Assembly (NCBI GenBank): GCA_037975125.1
Contig: CM075858.1
Coordinates: forward strand, 63,865,640-63,929,639
Source: Latrodectus hesperus
Taxonomy: Eukaryota; Arthropoda; Arachnida; Araneae; Theridiidae
DNA: 64,000 bases
Reading direction: 5' to 3'
Position 1 is the stretch's first letter, and each line of letters begins with the position of its first letter. A model generated the notes under the pieces. That model saw nothing but the letters and a program-made list of their open reading frames with translations. It was not told where the DNA came from and made no database searches. Positions 50,420 to 62,178 of this stretch are shown here, piece by piece. The position numbers and the translations under genes are program-made.

Positions 50420-50622
50420 CTGAAAAAAATAAATAAAATAAACATCAGTTACAATACAAATGCATATCAGATAAAGATATTGCTGTTAAAATTATACATG
50501 ATTGACATAAAATGGGTATGTAGGTAAAAAACTTAAGACAACTGCCATTTAAGAAAAAATACAATTAGTTATAGTCAACCGTTTAAAAAAATACATAATC
50601 ATAATTAAATACATTTACTTAC

Positions 50623-50686
50623 CATTACATAATGCCTCTGCATTTCTGTTTTTTCTGTTGCTAATTTTTCACACTCTAATTTTAAA
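50623..50686 (-). CDS. gro: groucho exon: Q-domain coiled coil
   Basis: This 64-nt exon starts with the single base T that completes the Asn codon split by the upstream intron. It then reads [21 protein letters not shown] in 21 codons. The acceptor is TTTTTTCAG and the donor is ATG/GTAAGT. The [20 protein letters not shown] stretch is nearly identical across animals and forms part of the leucine-zipper-like amphipathic helix of the Q domain. Exon boundaries coincide with the QYH(S/N)/LKLE and YVM/YYEM junctions expected for the family. It sits only 203 bp from the next exon, much closer than most exons in this gene. Confidence 0.97.
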
Positions 50687-50853
50687 CTGAAAAAATAAAT
50701 AAAACAATCATAAATCAATGGTACTAAATATTCAATATTATTTAACATATTATAAAGAGATACAAATAATATAAATAAATTTCTTTTAAAACTGGTATAA
50801 TAAATACTGGTTAAATTAAATGTGTAAAAAACGGAACACCATAAATTTCATTT

Positions 50854-51013
50854 CTTATCGTTCTACATTCGTTTCGCGCACGTGACTTTAAACCGAATAT
50901 CTACAATTTAAATAAATACCCTATCGCCAAAAACATCAACGGTAGAAGTGGGAGTCAAACCCATAATCAATTGAACGGAAGGACATAGCGATAATCATTC
51001 AAGTATTAGTTGG
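50854..51013 (-). repeat. SINE family copy
   Basis: CGTTCTACATTCGTTTCGCGCACG, GAATATCTACAATTTAAA, GTGGGAGTCAAACCCATAAT and ATAATCATTCAAGTATTAGTTGGC are visible. Confidence 0.75.
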
Positions 51014-51889
51014 CTATAATAAAGATATCAAATGTAAAATGCGATTAATATATGTAATGTTTATTGATAAATTTATGTAATAAATGTCTAGCACTTAAAT
51101 ATAAATAAGTCAACAGTTGCTTAAGTGCAACATATATTAAGTGTTAACATATGTAAATAAGTAATATGATTTTTTTAAGTATTGTTGGCTTAGCTGGTAC
51201 AATTCCCGCTAGACATACATTTTTGGCGAGAATATAAGAAATATTAATTAAAAAATAGTAAATATTAGTTGTAATCATAGTATTTTTGTACCGCTTAAAA
51301 TTTTTGCAAAAAGAAATAATAAAGTATATCCAAAAAGTTTTAATGTTTATGTAGAGACTATATTATTGGACAATTTTGTCGCCTGCTCAGCAGAAACAGA
51401 ATACTTTTTTTGGCATATCTATCTTCACAGAAAAAGCGGCATATTAGGCAAGATTTTTTAAGTTTAAAAAATAGCTTAATTAAAGCATTTTTGAAATATT
51501 AAATTTTGAAAATTCCCATAATGATATTTAGCAAATCTAAAATTTATTACAATGAAAGCTAATCTTAAATGAATAGAAGAATATGTAAACACAATAGTAA
51601 AGAAATCATATCTTTAAGTTATAAAAATTACTTAATGACATCAGTGTAATTAAGTTGTGTTTAATTTTATCAAGAAAATGCAGTGTCAGTACTGAATAGC
51701 AACATTTTTATCATAAAACAATGGCAAAATTTTATTAAAATCACAATTATTAAGTTACGTAATTACTAAATGACAAAAAATTAAATATAAAACATTTTCT
51801 AATTAAAAAATATAATTTCTTAATACTTCGGGATAATTTGTTTAAAGAAATGTGACACGATTCTTCTTATTCACCAATAGCTATTTGTT

Positions 51890-52400
51890 AAAAGAGTTAC
51901 CTTTTATGCAAATAACGGAACGAACAAGTGTGGGCGATAATTGAAAAAACAAATAATAAAAGGACGAACTAAATCGAGCAAGGCCATATGGGCGACGAAG
52001 CACGTCCAACTCAGGAGTGAATACCGGCGGAGGGAGGGCAGCAACGCAAACATAAAAACACCAGTAAAAATTCGCTCCTTTCTCATAAAACAGAGAAACC
52101 AGATACGGTCCGCCTAACATCCAAATAATGCAGACAGCAGAGAGAAGAACGGGTGCATAGTCGGGTGCGTAGGGGAGGTGGGACGGGGAGATGCGAACGC
52201 ATCGCGGCGTTTGCGTTTTACGGATTGGCAACGCGAAAGATTTCGCAAAAAAGCAATTTACCGTGAAAACAGAAAGCGACGAACAAAAACATAGCGACAT
52301 ATGAAAGAAAACGGCGGGATCCGAAATGGTCACACGTGAGCGAAAAAGAGCGGGTGCATTTTTTTTCTCCCCTTGATTGAGAAAACCGTGGGATATGTTC
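51890..52400. other. GC-richer block in 2.8-kb groucho intron
   Basis: Includes AACGCATCGCGGCGTTTGCG and CACACGTGAGCG. A 150-codon minus-strand frame crosses it without recognisable similarity. It could be an internal promoter or enhancer. Confidence 0.3.
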
Positions 52401-53499
52401 TTTTCTTTCTATTTGCAGGTTATTTTTTTATTTTTCGTTTAGTTTGTAGAAAGAGATGTAGAGCAATTCTCCCATCAGACTTTGTAAACGACAAGAGAGA
52501 AAGGAGAAATATATATATGTGCAGAGAGGAAGATGAAGACTGCCCGAAAAAAAAGAAAAGAAAAAAAAATTCAAACTAATTTTTGTGTCGAGATTTAATG
52601 ATAGTGTATTGCGATTTCTTTAGTGTTCTTTATTTTGTTCTCTTACCCAAGCTACTATCACTTAAAGCCAGTGTGTGTGTGGGATGTATTTACGTTTTTT
52701 AAGCAAAGAAAAGAAATAATACTTTATATCCGATAACGATTAATAAATCTTTGCCATTATTTCAGAATCTCTTTAATAATATTTTTAATACGATTTAATA
52801 CAGAATAACTCGGAAAAAAATATAAATTATATGATAAAAATATCTGAAAACTTAATATTTTAATAAAATAATTATTCCAAGAACCAACAGTAAAAAAATA
52901 ACCAATCAAAATTATTGAACAAAAAAGGATATCAAAAAATATTGTGCTATCCAGTTCTTTGATTAATAAAAAGTGAACAGACGTAATGAATATATAAATA
53001 AAATTTATTAGCCAATAATGTGTGGGAAAAAGTTTTTATAAAGCAGTGTGTTGAATGAAAAGTTTATAAATAGAATTCAAATATGTATTACAAATTATTT
53101 CAATGTTTTGAACAAAAGAAATATAAGTTTTAGATAAATCGTTGTTAGAAAAAAATATATAAAATTTTATCTTATTTGAAATCAAACTCGCTGTCTTTAT
53201 AATATACTTAACCGATGTTTCTAAATAACTTTCATAAATATACTATTAAAGTTAATGATTCTGAAAATATTTTTTAAGATTTGAACACTTTAAATTCTAA
53301 AATTTAAGTTTTCTTATTTAATTAATAATATTTTTGTTCACAAACACATTGTTTGAAAATAAAATATTAAAACTTTTACAAGTACATTTTAAGGAAAATC
53401 ACAGAAATTTCTTGCTCTGCATATTAGCTGAAAGCAATTGGTAAACTTTTCATTTCAAACTTTTAAACACAAAAGTTTTAATAGAAATTCATTACTTAC

Positions 53500-53600
53500 T
53501 TATGGTACTGGGCTTGAAGGAATGAAAACTCTTCTTTTATTCTATCACAGGATTCAGCTACAGTAAATTTAAATGGCTGACCACCCTGAGGAGGTGGGCC
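53500..53600 (-). CDS. gro: groucho exon: start of Q domain
   Basis: First readable coding exon of the corepressor, 101 nt. It opens in phase 0 after acceptor TTTCTTCCAG with GGC CCA CCT CCT CAG and reads [20 protein letters not shown], then [13 protein letters not shown]. It ends with AA before donor GTAAGT, so an Asn codon (AAT) is completed by the next exon. QPFKF and RIKEEF.FLQAQYH are invariant landmarks of the Groucho/TLE Q domain, where a coiled coil drives tetramer formation. The family normally has about 10 further residues upstream (MYP...RHP in fly and human), so a short 5' exon is expected to the right. I did not find it in 53601-64000. An alternative donor lies 4 nt downstream (GTAAT) but would break the reading frame. 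Confidence 0.96.
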
Positions 53601-53695
53601 CTGGAAGAAAAAAGAGAATTTTCTTAAGATAATTTGATCTCTTTACTAATATATCTATTACATTTTATAATTTGAAAATAAAATGCGAAACATTA

Positions 53696-53879
53696 TTTCG
53701 ACACATAGGTTGGTTTGAACCTCCAGAACCATGTTTGCACAAGAGGATTCATTCAACCGGTAACCTATAGTTTATAGAGCTCTCATTACAGTACTAGAAA
53801 TATCCACATTGTGGTTGAAGTCGAACTCGCGAACTGTCGAAGTGAAAGTCCAAACGCTAACTATTTAGCTGTTGGCTCA
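53696..53879 (-). repeat. SINE family copy, just upstream of the first groucho exon
   Basis: Contains GTTTGCACAAGAGGATTCAT, AAATATCCACATTGTGGTTG, AAGTCGAACTCGCGAACTGT and CTAACTATTTAGCTGTTGGCTC. It ends about 95 bp from the exon's acceptor. Confidence 0.75.
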
Positions 53880-53944
53880 ATTTCTATCGACTAAGTGATT
53901 AGAATAGTATGTCACTTGATTTAGTAAAGTCTGGCGAAGCTCTA

Positions 53945-54075
53945 CAGTTACTTTTATGGTACCACGGCTCATTCAACTGAAATCCATTGTTAGTATTTCG
54001 AATAACTGCAACAATTTGCGTCCATAGTGAGAATCGAACCCATGAATTGCTGACGTCGATACGATTATTGGGTAG
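53945..54075 (-). repeat. SINE family copy
   Basis: ACAGTTACTTTTATGGTACC begins the body. GAGAATCGAACCCATGAATTGCTGA preserves box B complement. Confidence 0.75.
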
Positions 54076-54251
54076 GAAATAGCAAATGTATTCCTAAATT
54101 AAATTCGAGAACTTAAAGTAAGCTCAATAGTGAGAATAATTCTTGGACATCTTTATATATCAGCAATTTACATATATTTATACAAATATGCTTTAACTGA
54201 TAATGTCGTGTAACTAAGAAATTAATTATAATCAAAGACTTTTCAGATGGA

Positions 54252-54254
<3 letters not shown>

Positions 54255-54332
<78 letters not shown>
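54255..54332. repeat. (TA)n microsatellite
   Basis: A pure AT dinucleotide run of about 78 bp, upstream of the first recognised groucho exon. Confidence 0.97.
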
Positions 54333-54335
<3 letters not shown>

Positions 54336-55480
54336 AGTACATCTCTGGTACCAAATTAAGTTTTGCATCTGAATGCTTTCTAGTACCCTTAGATGAATTT
54401 TTAAAAAATTTTTAAGCTTAAATAATTTTCAATTTATAAAAGTGAGATAAATAATAAAAATTTTCTTCAAAATTAAATTAATTGATATATTTTTTTAAAT
54501 GTTCAATTTTAGTAATAATCGAATAGTAACAGGGAAAATACTATCAAGATTCCATAAATTTTTAAATAGTATAACTTTGATGAAAAAAAAGAAGATATTT
54601 TTATATTCTGCATACATTATATAATTTCTAATTAAAAAATTATTTCTCTAAGAACAAAATATTGTATTTGTAGCACCAAAAAGATTAGGTAATAAGATTT
54701 TATAATGTCAAGATGATCATTTATTGATGATAAATAAGGAAATTTTAAAACAAAAAAATAATATATGATCATAAATTACATTTCAAACGAATGCTCAGAT
54801 AAACTTTTTTAGGTTATTAAACGCAATAAATAACTATGCAGTTACGTTTCGTAACCAGATATTTCGAAGAATCGAATAAATGATAATTTCATCATTCGAT
54901 TACAAAAGATATGGCAAAAAGTTTAAGTTCACGATTTCGGAATGAGATTTTAATAGCTACAGCAACTTTTTAAAAAGAAATAATAAACAAAAGGTAGTCA
55001 GATCCAGCCACAACTTTCAAAATCGAACTTTCGAAAAACGCGTGACCTAACATCTTTTTAGGAACAATAGAACAATCAATACGAGCAAAATAACGTGTCA
55101 AACAGTAGAATAGGATTAATCTTTATAAGGAAGTGCATTTTTTACTCAAAAAGCTGTCATAACAAGTTAACACTTTTGTCTTTTTTTGTATTTCCAGACT
55201 AACTTCCTCTAATTCTATTCATGCATTATCCAATATTTATCATAATTACCGGATTTAAATTGTGAATATAATGTTAATCTCGAACTAAAAACGAATTCTT
55301 TGATTACAGAATTTATATAACACAGGAAAACGTGAGCATAAAAAACTGTTAATTTACATGCAGGCCACTCGAATTTCTTAGATGAAGCTCCCACATTTGT
55401 ATGTCGTCAGATATTTTAATTTGCAATCTCTGCTGCTATCTTTTCATTGAAATTTCAGTGATATAGCATTATAATGATAG

Positions 55481-55975
55481 TTAAAGCACTATATTGCTAT
55501 TTTAGGATATTTTTATTACCACATATCCTTTTATCACATATCATGATGTGATAAAATGATTCACATGTGCAGAGATTATTACAGCAGACCCAACTTTCAA
55601 AACTCATCAATGAAAACTTGGGATCATTCAGTATTAATACCATATGTGGCAAGTGTTTATCAATAATCATCCGCACCATGAAAGGATCAAATAGCACAGT
55701 TCCGATATCAAACCGAAGTTCTGTAGCATGATAATAATTAAAGCACTATATTGCTATTTTATTGCATTTTCATCATCACGTATCATTTTTATCATATCAT
55801 GGTACAGATGATTGATTACCTTCAGCAGACCCATCTTCTACAACTTATCAATGAAAATTTGGGATCATCCAGCTTTCGATATCAGTCGTGGCAAGTGTTT
55901 TATCTATAATCATCTGCACCATGAAATGATTAAATGGCACGGTTCTGATATCAGACCAAATGTTTGGTGAACATT
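55481..55975 (+). repeat. 257-bp tandem duplication
   Basis: TTAAAGCACTATATTGCTAT starts at 55481 and again at 55738. Both units then carry ...ATCATGAT/ATCATGGT..., CAGCAGACCCA, TCAATGAAAA, GGATCAT, GGCAAGTGTTT, and a ...CACCATGAAA...GATATCA... block. The second unit is diverged and slightly shorter, so the duplication is old. Confidence 0.93.
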
Positions 55976-56304
55976 GTTTAATTCTGAATCGCCCACAATT
56001 GGAATGCGACTAACATTTAAGTCAATAACGAGTATAATTACAAATAAAAGAGGACAACGGAAAAAGCATCTCAAAGTATCTCAAAAAGAATTTTTATCAA
56101 AACATGCCTCAAAATATTTCCGAATTATTAGAGACTCTTTAATTTCTAAGACGACGAAATTATATCCAAGATAGAATTTTTAATTTTCCATTACAAAGAA
56201 TTTTAAAAAATCTTGATTTTAACTATAAACGAATTCAATAAAGGAATAACTACAACTTTACTATATCATTTATTACATGAAACGTAAAGGATTTATATTC
56301 GATC

Positions 56305-56442
56305 GGTTGCTGTACGTTTTTTTAGTACATAAAGAGGTGCTCGATCCATCAGAATTATCCACATTAAAAGTACCGAAATCAAAACTACGGGCTGTTGAAC
56401 CGAAAGTCAAAAGGTAAATAATTTTAGTTGGTAATCGAATTT
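56305..56442 (-). repeat. SINE family copy, decayed
   Basis: Only ATTATCCACA, GAAATCAAAACTACGGGCTG and TTGAACCGAAAGTC remain clear. Confidence 0.5.
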
Positions 56443-56585
56443 AAAAAAAAAAAGAAAATAACACCTTGTTTACATTGCCACTATTTCTAACAGTACTGTG
56501 TAATCGATGATCGGTAATAATGTTTCACAAATTTCACAGGTACTTAAAAGTCATAATTTAATTTAAGATTAGAAATATAATACAA

Positions 56586-56735
56586 AATTTGTCATTTTTT
56601 GCACACGAGGACTAATTAAACCGTAACCAACAGTTTAAACCAAAACCACTACAAGCATCCATGATTGAATTGGGAATTTAATCCACGAACTGTTGAACCG
56701 AACAAGGATTTTAACTATTTCGGCTTTACCAGTTC
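56586..56735 (-). repeat. SINE family copy
   Basis: TTGTCATTTTTTGCACACGA, CAACAGTTTAAACC, CCACTACAAGCATCCATG and CCACGAACTGTTGAACCGAA are preserved. Box B has decayed to GGAATTTAATCC. Confidence 0.8.
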
Positions 56736-57149
56736 AGCATACACATTGAAAAGAATATATTTCCAAAACAAAAATGTTAAAAATAATATCTAAATTCACC
56801 CCAAGATGCTTTCTCTAAATTTTCATACGTAACTTTTCAATATAGCATCGTCTATCACCGATTAAATGCACACACTTTGTGGGGAATATATTTCCAACAA
56901 AAAACAATTAATATTGATAAAGCTACCAGGATTTACCAATAATTACGTAATTAATGAAAACGGATATTTTTCTAGAATTAGCATAAGACAATTCATTTGA
57001 ATAATCATATAACATTTCCATGGCGTACATACTTATGTCATTAAATATACGATACTTTGAAACACTTATCATTTTATAGCTTTCCAACCACCTTATGAAA
57101 AAAAACGTGCGAGCAAAATCTAAAAGAATGGGGTAAAAACAAGATATAT

Positions 57150-58420
57150 GGTGGCTGATTCAATCTTTTAATTACATCACCCATCCAGGTAAATGGGTCT
57201 GCTTCTGTTTCATTTTTCCGACGACAATTACAACAAATAAATCAGCAAATAAAGCTATCAAAAAACAGAAATCCACCCATAAAGATAAAAAAGGGGGAAA
57301 ACAAGAAAATTAAAATAAATGCTTCAAGAGGATTTCGAGTGCACGGTCGGTAGATAAAAAAAATGCCCTCATTCTATTTTGCCGCCCGATTAATATTCGT
57401 GAACCCCCTCGAAAAGCTGTAAAATAATGGCTTTAAAATCCGAGCAAATGAGGCGACGAGTGGTTACTCGTGAAACCGCAAGCACCTTGTTTCCGCCCCC
57501 GCCATTGATCGACCCCCTTCTTCTTACCCCACCCCCGTCATTCTCTAATACGCTGGCAGACCCCCCTCCTCGAAACCACTGCCCCAGCTAATTAATGTCT
57601 CGGGCAATTTAATGGGGCGCCGTTTTAATATCGGAGCCCCTCTTTCGTAATTAACAACTCCTTGGGCCCATTGTGGCGAGGTTGGAAAAGGGTTGTCGAA
57701 GAGAAAATTTTTAAAAACGCTCTTCTCTCTCTTTCCTCTTCACTCTTTAATGGAAGGGAGACACATTATTTAATGAGGGTTATTAGGGGCGCCGCAAATG
57801 AGTGCTCGCCCTATTGACTACTACTTCCCCCTAAGTAGGTTATGAACGCACCCTCCCACCCACTAGATACTCAAGATACAGTGAAGGGGTGGGGGAAAGA
57901 CGAGCAAGAAAATAAAATGCATCATCAAATTAAAACACCAGAATATTTTGATCAGAATATAGATGCGTGTGCGAGGGGTCTTCTGAGGAGAGTGCTCTTC
58001 GGCGGGATCGGCCTGTGGTTAAAGTGACGGGGGAGGAACGGAAAACCGGAGGGCGGGTGGCAAACACTTCAAGTATCGTTAAGAGAAACTCTGTATCGTT
58101 AGGAAAGTTGGAAAGTTTTCAGTAATTATAACTATCCTTTTCTTTCCCCCACCACACGGCTGTGGCGGAATTTCAGAAAATTTGTCGTGCATCGCCATTC
58201 GTTAACCCTCCCTCTTTTGTGAAAGAAGTAATTGGTTATACTCGATCACGACATACACTCTTGTGATAAGTGAATTCTTGAATAGCGATTTTTACTTTTT
58301 AAATGCTCGCGCATAATGAGCGCGTGACGAAGTAACGAACGAAGCCGAAAGCTTCCCCCTGTAAAGCTGTAGAAATTATACCATTCGCCTTCGGCAGAAA
58401 AATTAGTTTTAAGGCACGCG
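57150..58420. promoter_or_regulatory. Largest GC-rich island, upstream of the first recognised groucho exon
   Basis: Non-repetitive block with AATAATGGCTTTAAAATCCG, CAGCTAATTAATGTCTCGGG, GGGGCGCCGTTTTAATATCG and TTGGGCCCATTGTGG, followed by TCTCTCTCTTTCC. Its position 4-5 kb 5' of the first recognised exon would fit a promoter-proximal or first-intron enhancer. I could not identify an initiator, TATA box or 5' exon within it. Confidence 0.4.
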
Positions 58421-59248
58421 ATGCTTGAAACTTTAAGTCTGGTCTATTTTTGACTTAAAGTCCTTTACTCGTGTAACACAGAGAACTTTATTTGTGTAAA
58501 ATCTCGTACAGAGCAGAGTAATTTAAAAAGCAGTCACGGTTAATTACTTATTACAACGTTTTCATTAATTTATTAAAAAATGAAAGTCTAAATACTGAGA
58601 TAATATGGCAGAGATACACAGTTAATAAGTGTGATATCTATAGAATAAAAAGTTTGAATATATGGGTAAACATATATTCAATATTTAGTGCTTCATTAAT
58701 ATTAATTTGAAAAGTATGGGAAAAATCTAAGTACCTAAAAGAATAAAATGTGACTTGTCTAAAATAAAAAAGTTAAACAGTCAATCATTCCTTCATTACA
58801 ATGTTTTATTAATTATTTTAAAGAATATGAAGCTCTAAGTATCAAAAAATAGCATACAGTAAAATGTGATATTTGTAGAATAGAGAAAATCTCTAGAAAA
58901 TTTGAAACATCACTTTTAAACGTCTATATGCTCGAGCATTTTATCATGCTAATCGTTTATTACAATATATCATCTATTAGTCAAAAGGATAGAATAACTA
59001 CATGTACCAAGAAAAATTTGATTGAGAAAATATACATGAAACACAAAGAAAGTTGAAAAAACTTGCAATTCCCAAATTATTTATTAAAATAAATTTACTT
59101 AAAGTTACAATGCATTGGATTTGTTGAACAAATCAAGTGAAATCTTTGCTGCTTTATACCATATTTTGAATACGAAGGTTAATCGAACCGGAACCGACGA
59201 TTCCAAATTGATTCTTTCTTAGTAGTATAGTATTTTTAGTAGCAACTA

Positions 59249-60072
59249 CTTCTTCTTCTTCTTCTTAAAATTGAGTTTGTATATCATTGGGCACCTCTGC
59301 TTTTATCAGCATTTTGTACCATTAACTCCAAACCCAATGTTTCCTAGTTCCAGTTGCTCGGGTCACCCACTTTTCTAATAAAGTCTGATAACCCTTTAAT
59401 GGAGTCTAGGTGTAACTCTCTAGTATGGATGAAGCCTAAAGAAGTTAATTTAGGGAGGGCAAGAGCCTCACATTCGTAAATGACATGCTCTGCCGTTTCC
59501 TCTTGCATATGACATTTCCAGCAGATAAGGTCTTGCTGAAATAGTCCCATCTGGTCAGAAAGTCAGTCATGTTAGGAATAGCTTCCTGACTTTCACCAGA
59601 AGGGATTGGTTTAGAGGTCATTTCTACCTCAAGTGAAGGATTCATTGCTGCCCTTTACAAGATTGCCTCTGAGTTCCCTTGTCTTTTTCAGCAAGGTCTA
59701 CTTTAGAGGCTTCACCTGCAAATGCAGAAAGGTTTGTTACTTCTTGTGTCTTTTCAGCCACAAGATAACAATTAAAAAGCTCAGGTAATATAAGTCCACC
59801 CAGCATTGCCTGAGTTACTGGGAAAGGCAAATTACTCTAGAAGTTCGCCAAGCAACTAGAGGCTCCGTTAAGACACCAATACCGCGGTGCCAATTAGCCC
59901 TAGGCACGGATCGCATAACGCCAGGGTTTACGGGAGCTGGTTCGCGGCCTCTGATTCTATATTCAAGGCTATCCTGTCATTCCTACAGGACATTCGGCTA
60001 TCCACCACTTACCGATGCACCTAGTAGCTGTGCTCAAGCCCCAGGAAGGTACACGTACCCCCTGGTTCCAGG
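59249..60072 (-). mobile_element. Internally deleted LINE with (AAG)6 tail and 12-bp TSD
   Basis: TAGTAGCAACTA flanks the segment exactly (59237-59248 and 60073-60084). On the minus strand the 3' end is (AAG)6, preceded by a coding remnant reading LICWKCHMQEETAEHVIYEC and ending in DFIRKVGDPSNWN-stop. This is the CCHC-like C-terminus of an R1/Jockey-type ORF2. The 5' part is GC-richer untranslated-like sequence followed by an unrelated open stretch (59642-59830) ending ...DKGTQRQSCKGQQ. The reverse transcriptase and endonuclease are absent, so it looks like a LINE whose 5' region was joined to its 3' end before insertion, or a non-autonomous derivative that moves with the parent's 3' tail. 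Confidence 0.88.
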
Positions 60073-60308
60073 TAGTAGCAACTAAATCATTAATAACACC
60101 CTACTCTGCAAATTACGGAAATTTCTGTTCTTTTCATGGCATAGACATGTTAAACAGGAAGTAGACTAGGCGACTCCCTAGTGACTAATATGTTATTGCA
60201 CCATCTAACTTCCCTGTACTTAACCCCGTGTTGATGCTCTACCAGACTAATACGCGGAAAACACCATGTGGCTGGTGCGATTTGTGGTTCTTGGAAAAAA
60301 ACCAGTAC

Positions 60309-61160
60309 AATACCGCAGGACAAATGAAGGAAATACTGTGACCAGTGCAGATGTTATCTAGATTCACAGCCATCTAATTAGGAAGAATTGGCATGAAGAA
60401 GTTTTAGATGGTAATTTTATGATGATAGTAATTAGGTATAACGTTTTATCGTACCCCACTACTCATATACCTATTACTACAATACACGCTAGGTTACCAT
60501 CGGATAAATGTAAGGATACTTTAGGACAGTGTAGATGTCATCTAGCCATCCAGCTGTAAGAAAATGTTTAGTATGAACGAAAAATTTACAACACGGTGAG
60601 GTAATTTAACTTAACATTCTCTCATAATTCTATTTTATATTTCTACAACCATAATACAATAGTAGTTTTGTGATGTTAGAGATATTACTTTAATAATACA
60701 ACTTAGTATACCACAACACAAATGAATGAATACTGTGGTGCAGAGCTATGTGCTCCAGATTTAAAGTCATCTAGTTGCAAAATAAAAAGAAATGAAAGGT
60801 ATAGTATAAAAGGATTTAAAAAAAGCAAGTTTATGACAATGGTAATTCCACATTTTACCATAATCTCATGCAAATAGCTACAATGCACTAATTTAAGACA
60901 CCACAGAAAAATATATTGTGGCACAGCACGTGTAAGTCATCTAAATCCGATTTGAGAAAAGTTATAAATGAAGATGCTATATACGATATGATTACAAACC
61001 AGTGAATGGTTTTAGAAAGCAAATTTAAGATGATTGAAAATTCAATTTCACACGTTTTTCTATAATATTACATATATGTTCCTTGTACCACAATTGCTGG
61101 AAATATTTCGCCATCAGTGACGACAGTTGATTAGTCACAGTTATTGTAACGCAGCGTTTA
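60309..61160 (+). repeat. Degenerate ~190-bp tandem array
   Basis: A block of the form TACCRCA...AAATGAA...TACTGTG...GTCATCTA recurs starting near 60311, 60495, 60709 and 60899, with a further partial unit near 61084. The spacings are 184-214 bp. Each unit also has an ATGGTAATT.../TTTACCATAAT-type half. Units are strongly diverged. Confidence 0.75.
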
Positions 61161-61714
61161 TCAGCGATGCAAGATGGTAAGAAGACATTTATGTATCCGC
61201 AACACAAAAGGTAATTGATATCAGCATATAATAGAAGAGATAAAGAGGAAGATTGCTATTCTTTAAATATAGGTCTTGCTTTCATACAATAGTACTATCT
61301 TTTCGTCAGGTTATTCTCCTAACCTTTTCCGACATTTTTGTTAACACATACACTCAAAAGAAAATACTATATCTAAAATACTAGATACTTCGATGTAATC
61401 AGTGTATTATGCAGAAAATAATCAAGGACATTCACACAATTATTGAATATTAATGGGATGAAATTTCATTGTAATAGTCTAATCACCCCACAATAGCCAT
61501 AAATTACACTATTTTGACTACTCACAAATTATGTTTTTTAAAAAGGTATAAAAATAATGCTGAAATTATGAAACTAACATAATTTTCTTTAACACTCATT
61601 TCATACAACAGGTAGTACATTTTGTGATTTAAATCTTTACAATTTATTACTTCTACTAATTTAATTACATTTATTGATTTAATTTTATTACTTTACCATT
61701 TATTATATTATTTT

Positions 61715-61868
61715 ACAGCCAATTTTAACATATGCCAGTTAATTCGACAAAGATCTACAATTATAATTGGATTCCTAATACATATATAGATGCTCGAGGT
61801 AGAAATTGAACCCAAGAACTGTTAAACTGAAGCCTAAAAAAGCGTTAAAAATTCAGCGGCCTAATCAA
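61715..61868 (-). repeat. SINE family copy
   Basis: Recognisable by GCCAGTTAATTCGACAAAGATCTACAA, GAGGTAGAAATTGAACCCAAGAACTGTTAAAC and ATTCAGCGGCC. Box B is mutated (AATTGAACCC). Confidence 0.75.
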
Positions 61869-62178
61869 TCACTGGTCGGTAAAATTTCATTTCAAGTTCA
61901 AATAAATTTGGATTCCTCTAACCCCGAATAACATTAAATTATAATTATACAATTGAATTTTTAAAAGAGTGCAAGATTCTATATCGATATGGTAAATAAT
62001 ATCAATAAAATTAGTAGGCTCACAATTAGGCACAAATCTTTTATCAATCTTCTCAAGAAAATTTTTTTCAAGTTATGTGATATTTATTTATAGGTTTTCC
62101 CACTTACATTTGGGCGACCTGATTATAGAAATTAATATATTTTAATGATTAAATCTCAAGTGTGGAACTATTTGGTTA

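Larger units (their letters stand above)
50687..53499 (-). other. gro: groucho intron (~2.8 kb)
   Basis: Contains a SINE at 50854-51013 and a GC-richer island at 51890-52400. The remainder is AT-rich and shows nothing recognisable. Confidence 0.75.
11888..53600 (-). other. gro: groucho/TLE gene, partial (seven exons and their introns)
   Basis: This is the transcribed span of a Groucho/TLE corepressor between the first and last exons I can read. Groucho proteins lack a DNA-binding domain. They are recruited by Hairy/E(spl), Runt, TCF and Engrailed-type factors through C-terminal WD40 repeats, and they oligomerise through the N-terminal Q domain. The window encodes the Q domain and the start of the GP region only. 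Exon phases match all the way: 101 nt (phase 0 to 2), 64, 45, 63, 75, 235 (ending phase 1) and 23 nt (back to phase 0). Introns from 5' to 3' are about 2.8 kb, 203 bp, 24.9 kb, 475 bp, 9.2 kb and 3.5 kb. The initiator exon and everything from the CcN motif to the WD40 repeats are missing. I consider the identity near certain and the species unknown. Confidence 0.96.

Noticed and set aside
51881..52333. 150-codon open frame on the minus strand
   Set aside because: Hydrophobic and Cys-rich but matches nothing I know. It lies in a GC-richer intronic block with open frames in several phases.
57500..57550. Candidate 5' groucho exon with donor at the minus-strand GGG/GTAAGA near 57528
   Set aside because: The only nearby ATG frame (MTGVG) does not resemble the conserved MYP...RHP start, and the low-complexity C-rich sequence makes chance likely.
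59990..60020. Donor-like CATCG/GTAAGT on the minus strand near 60009
   Set aside because: It lies inside the LINE-derived insertion bounded by target duplications, so it is not a host exon.
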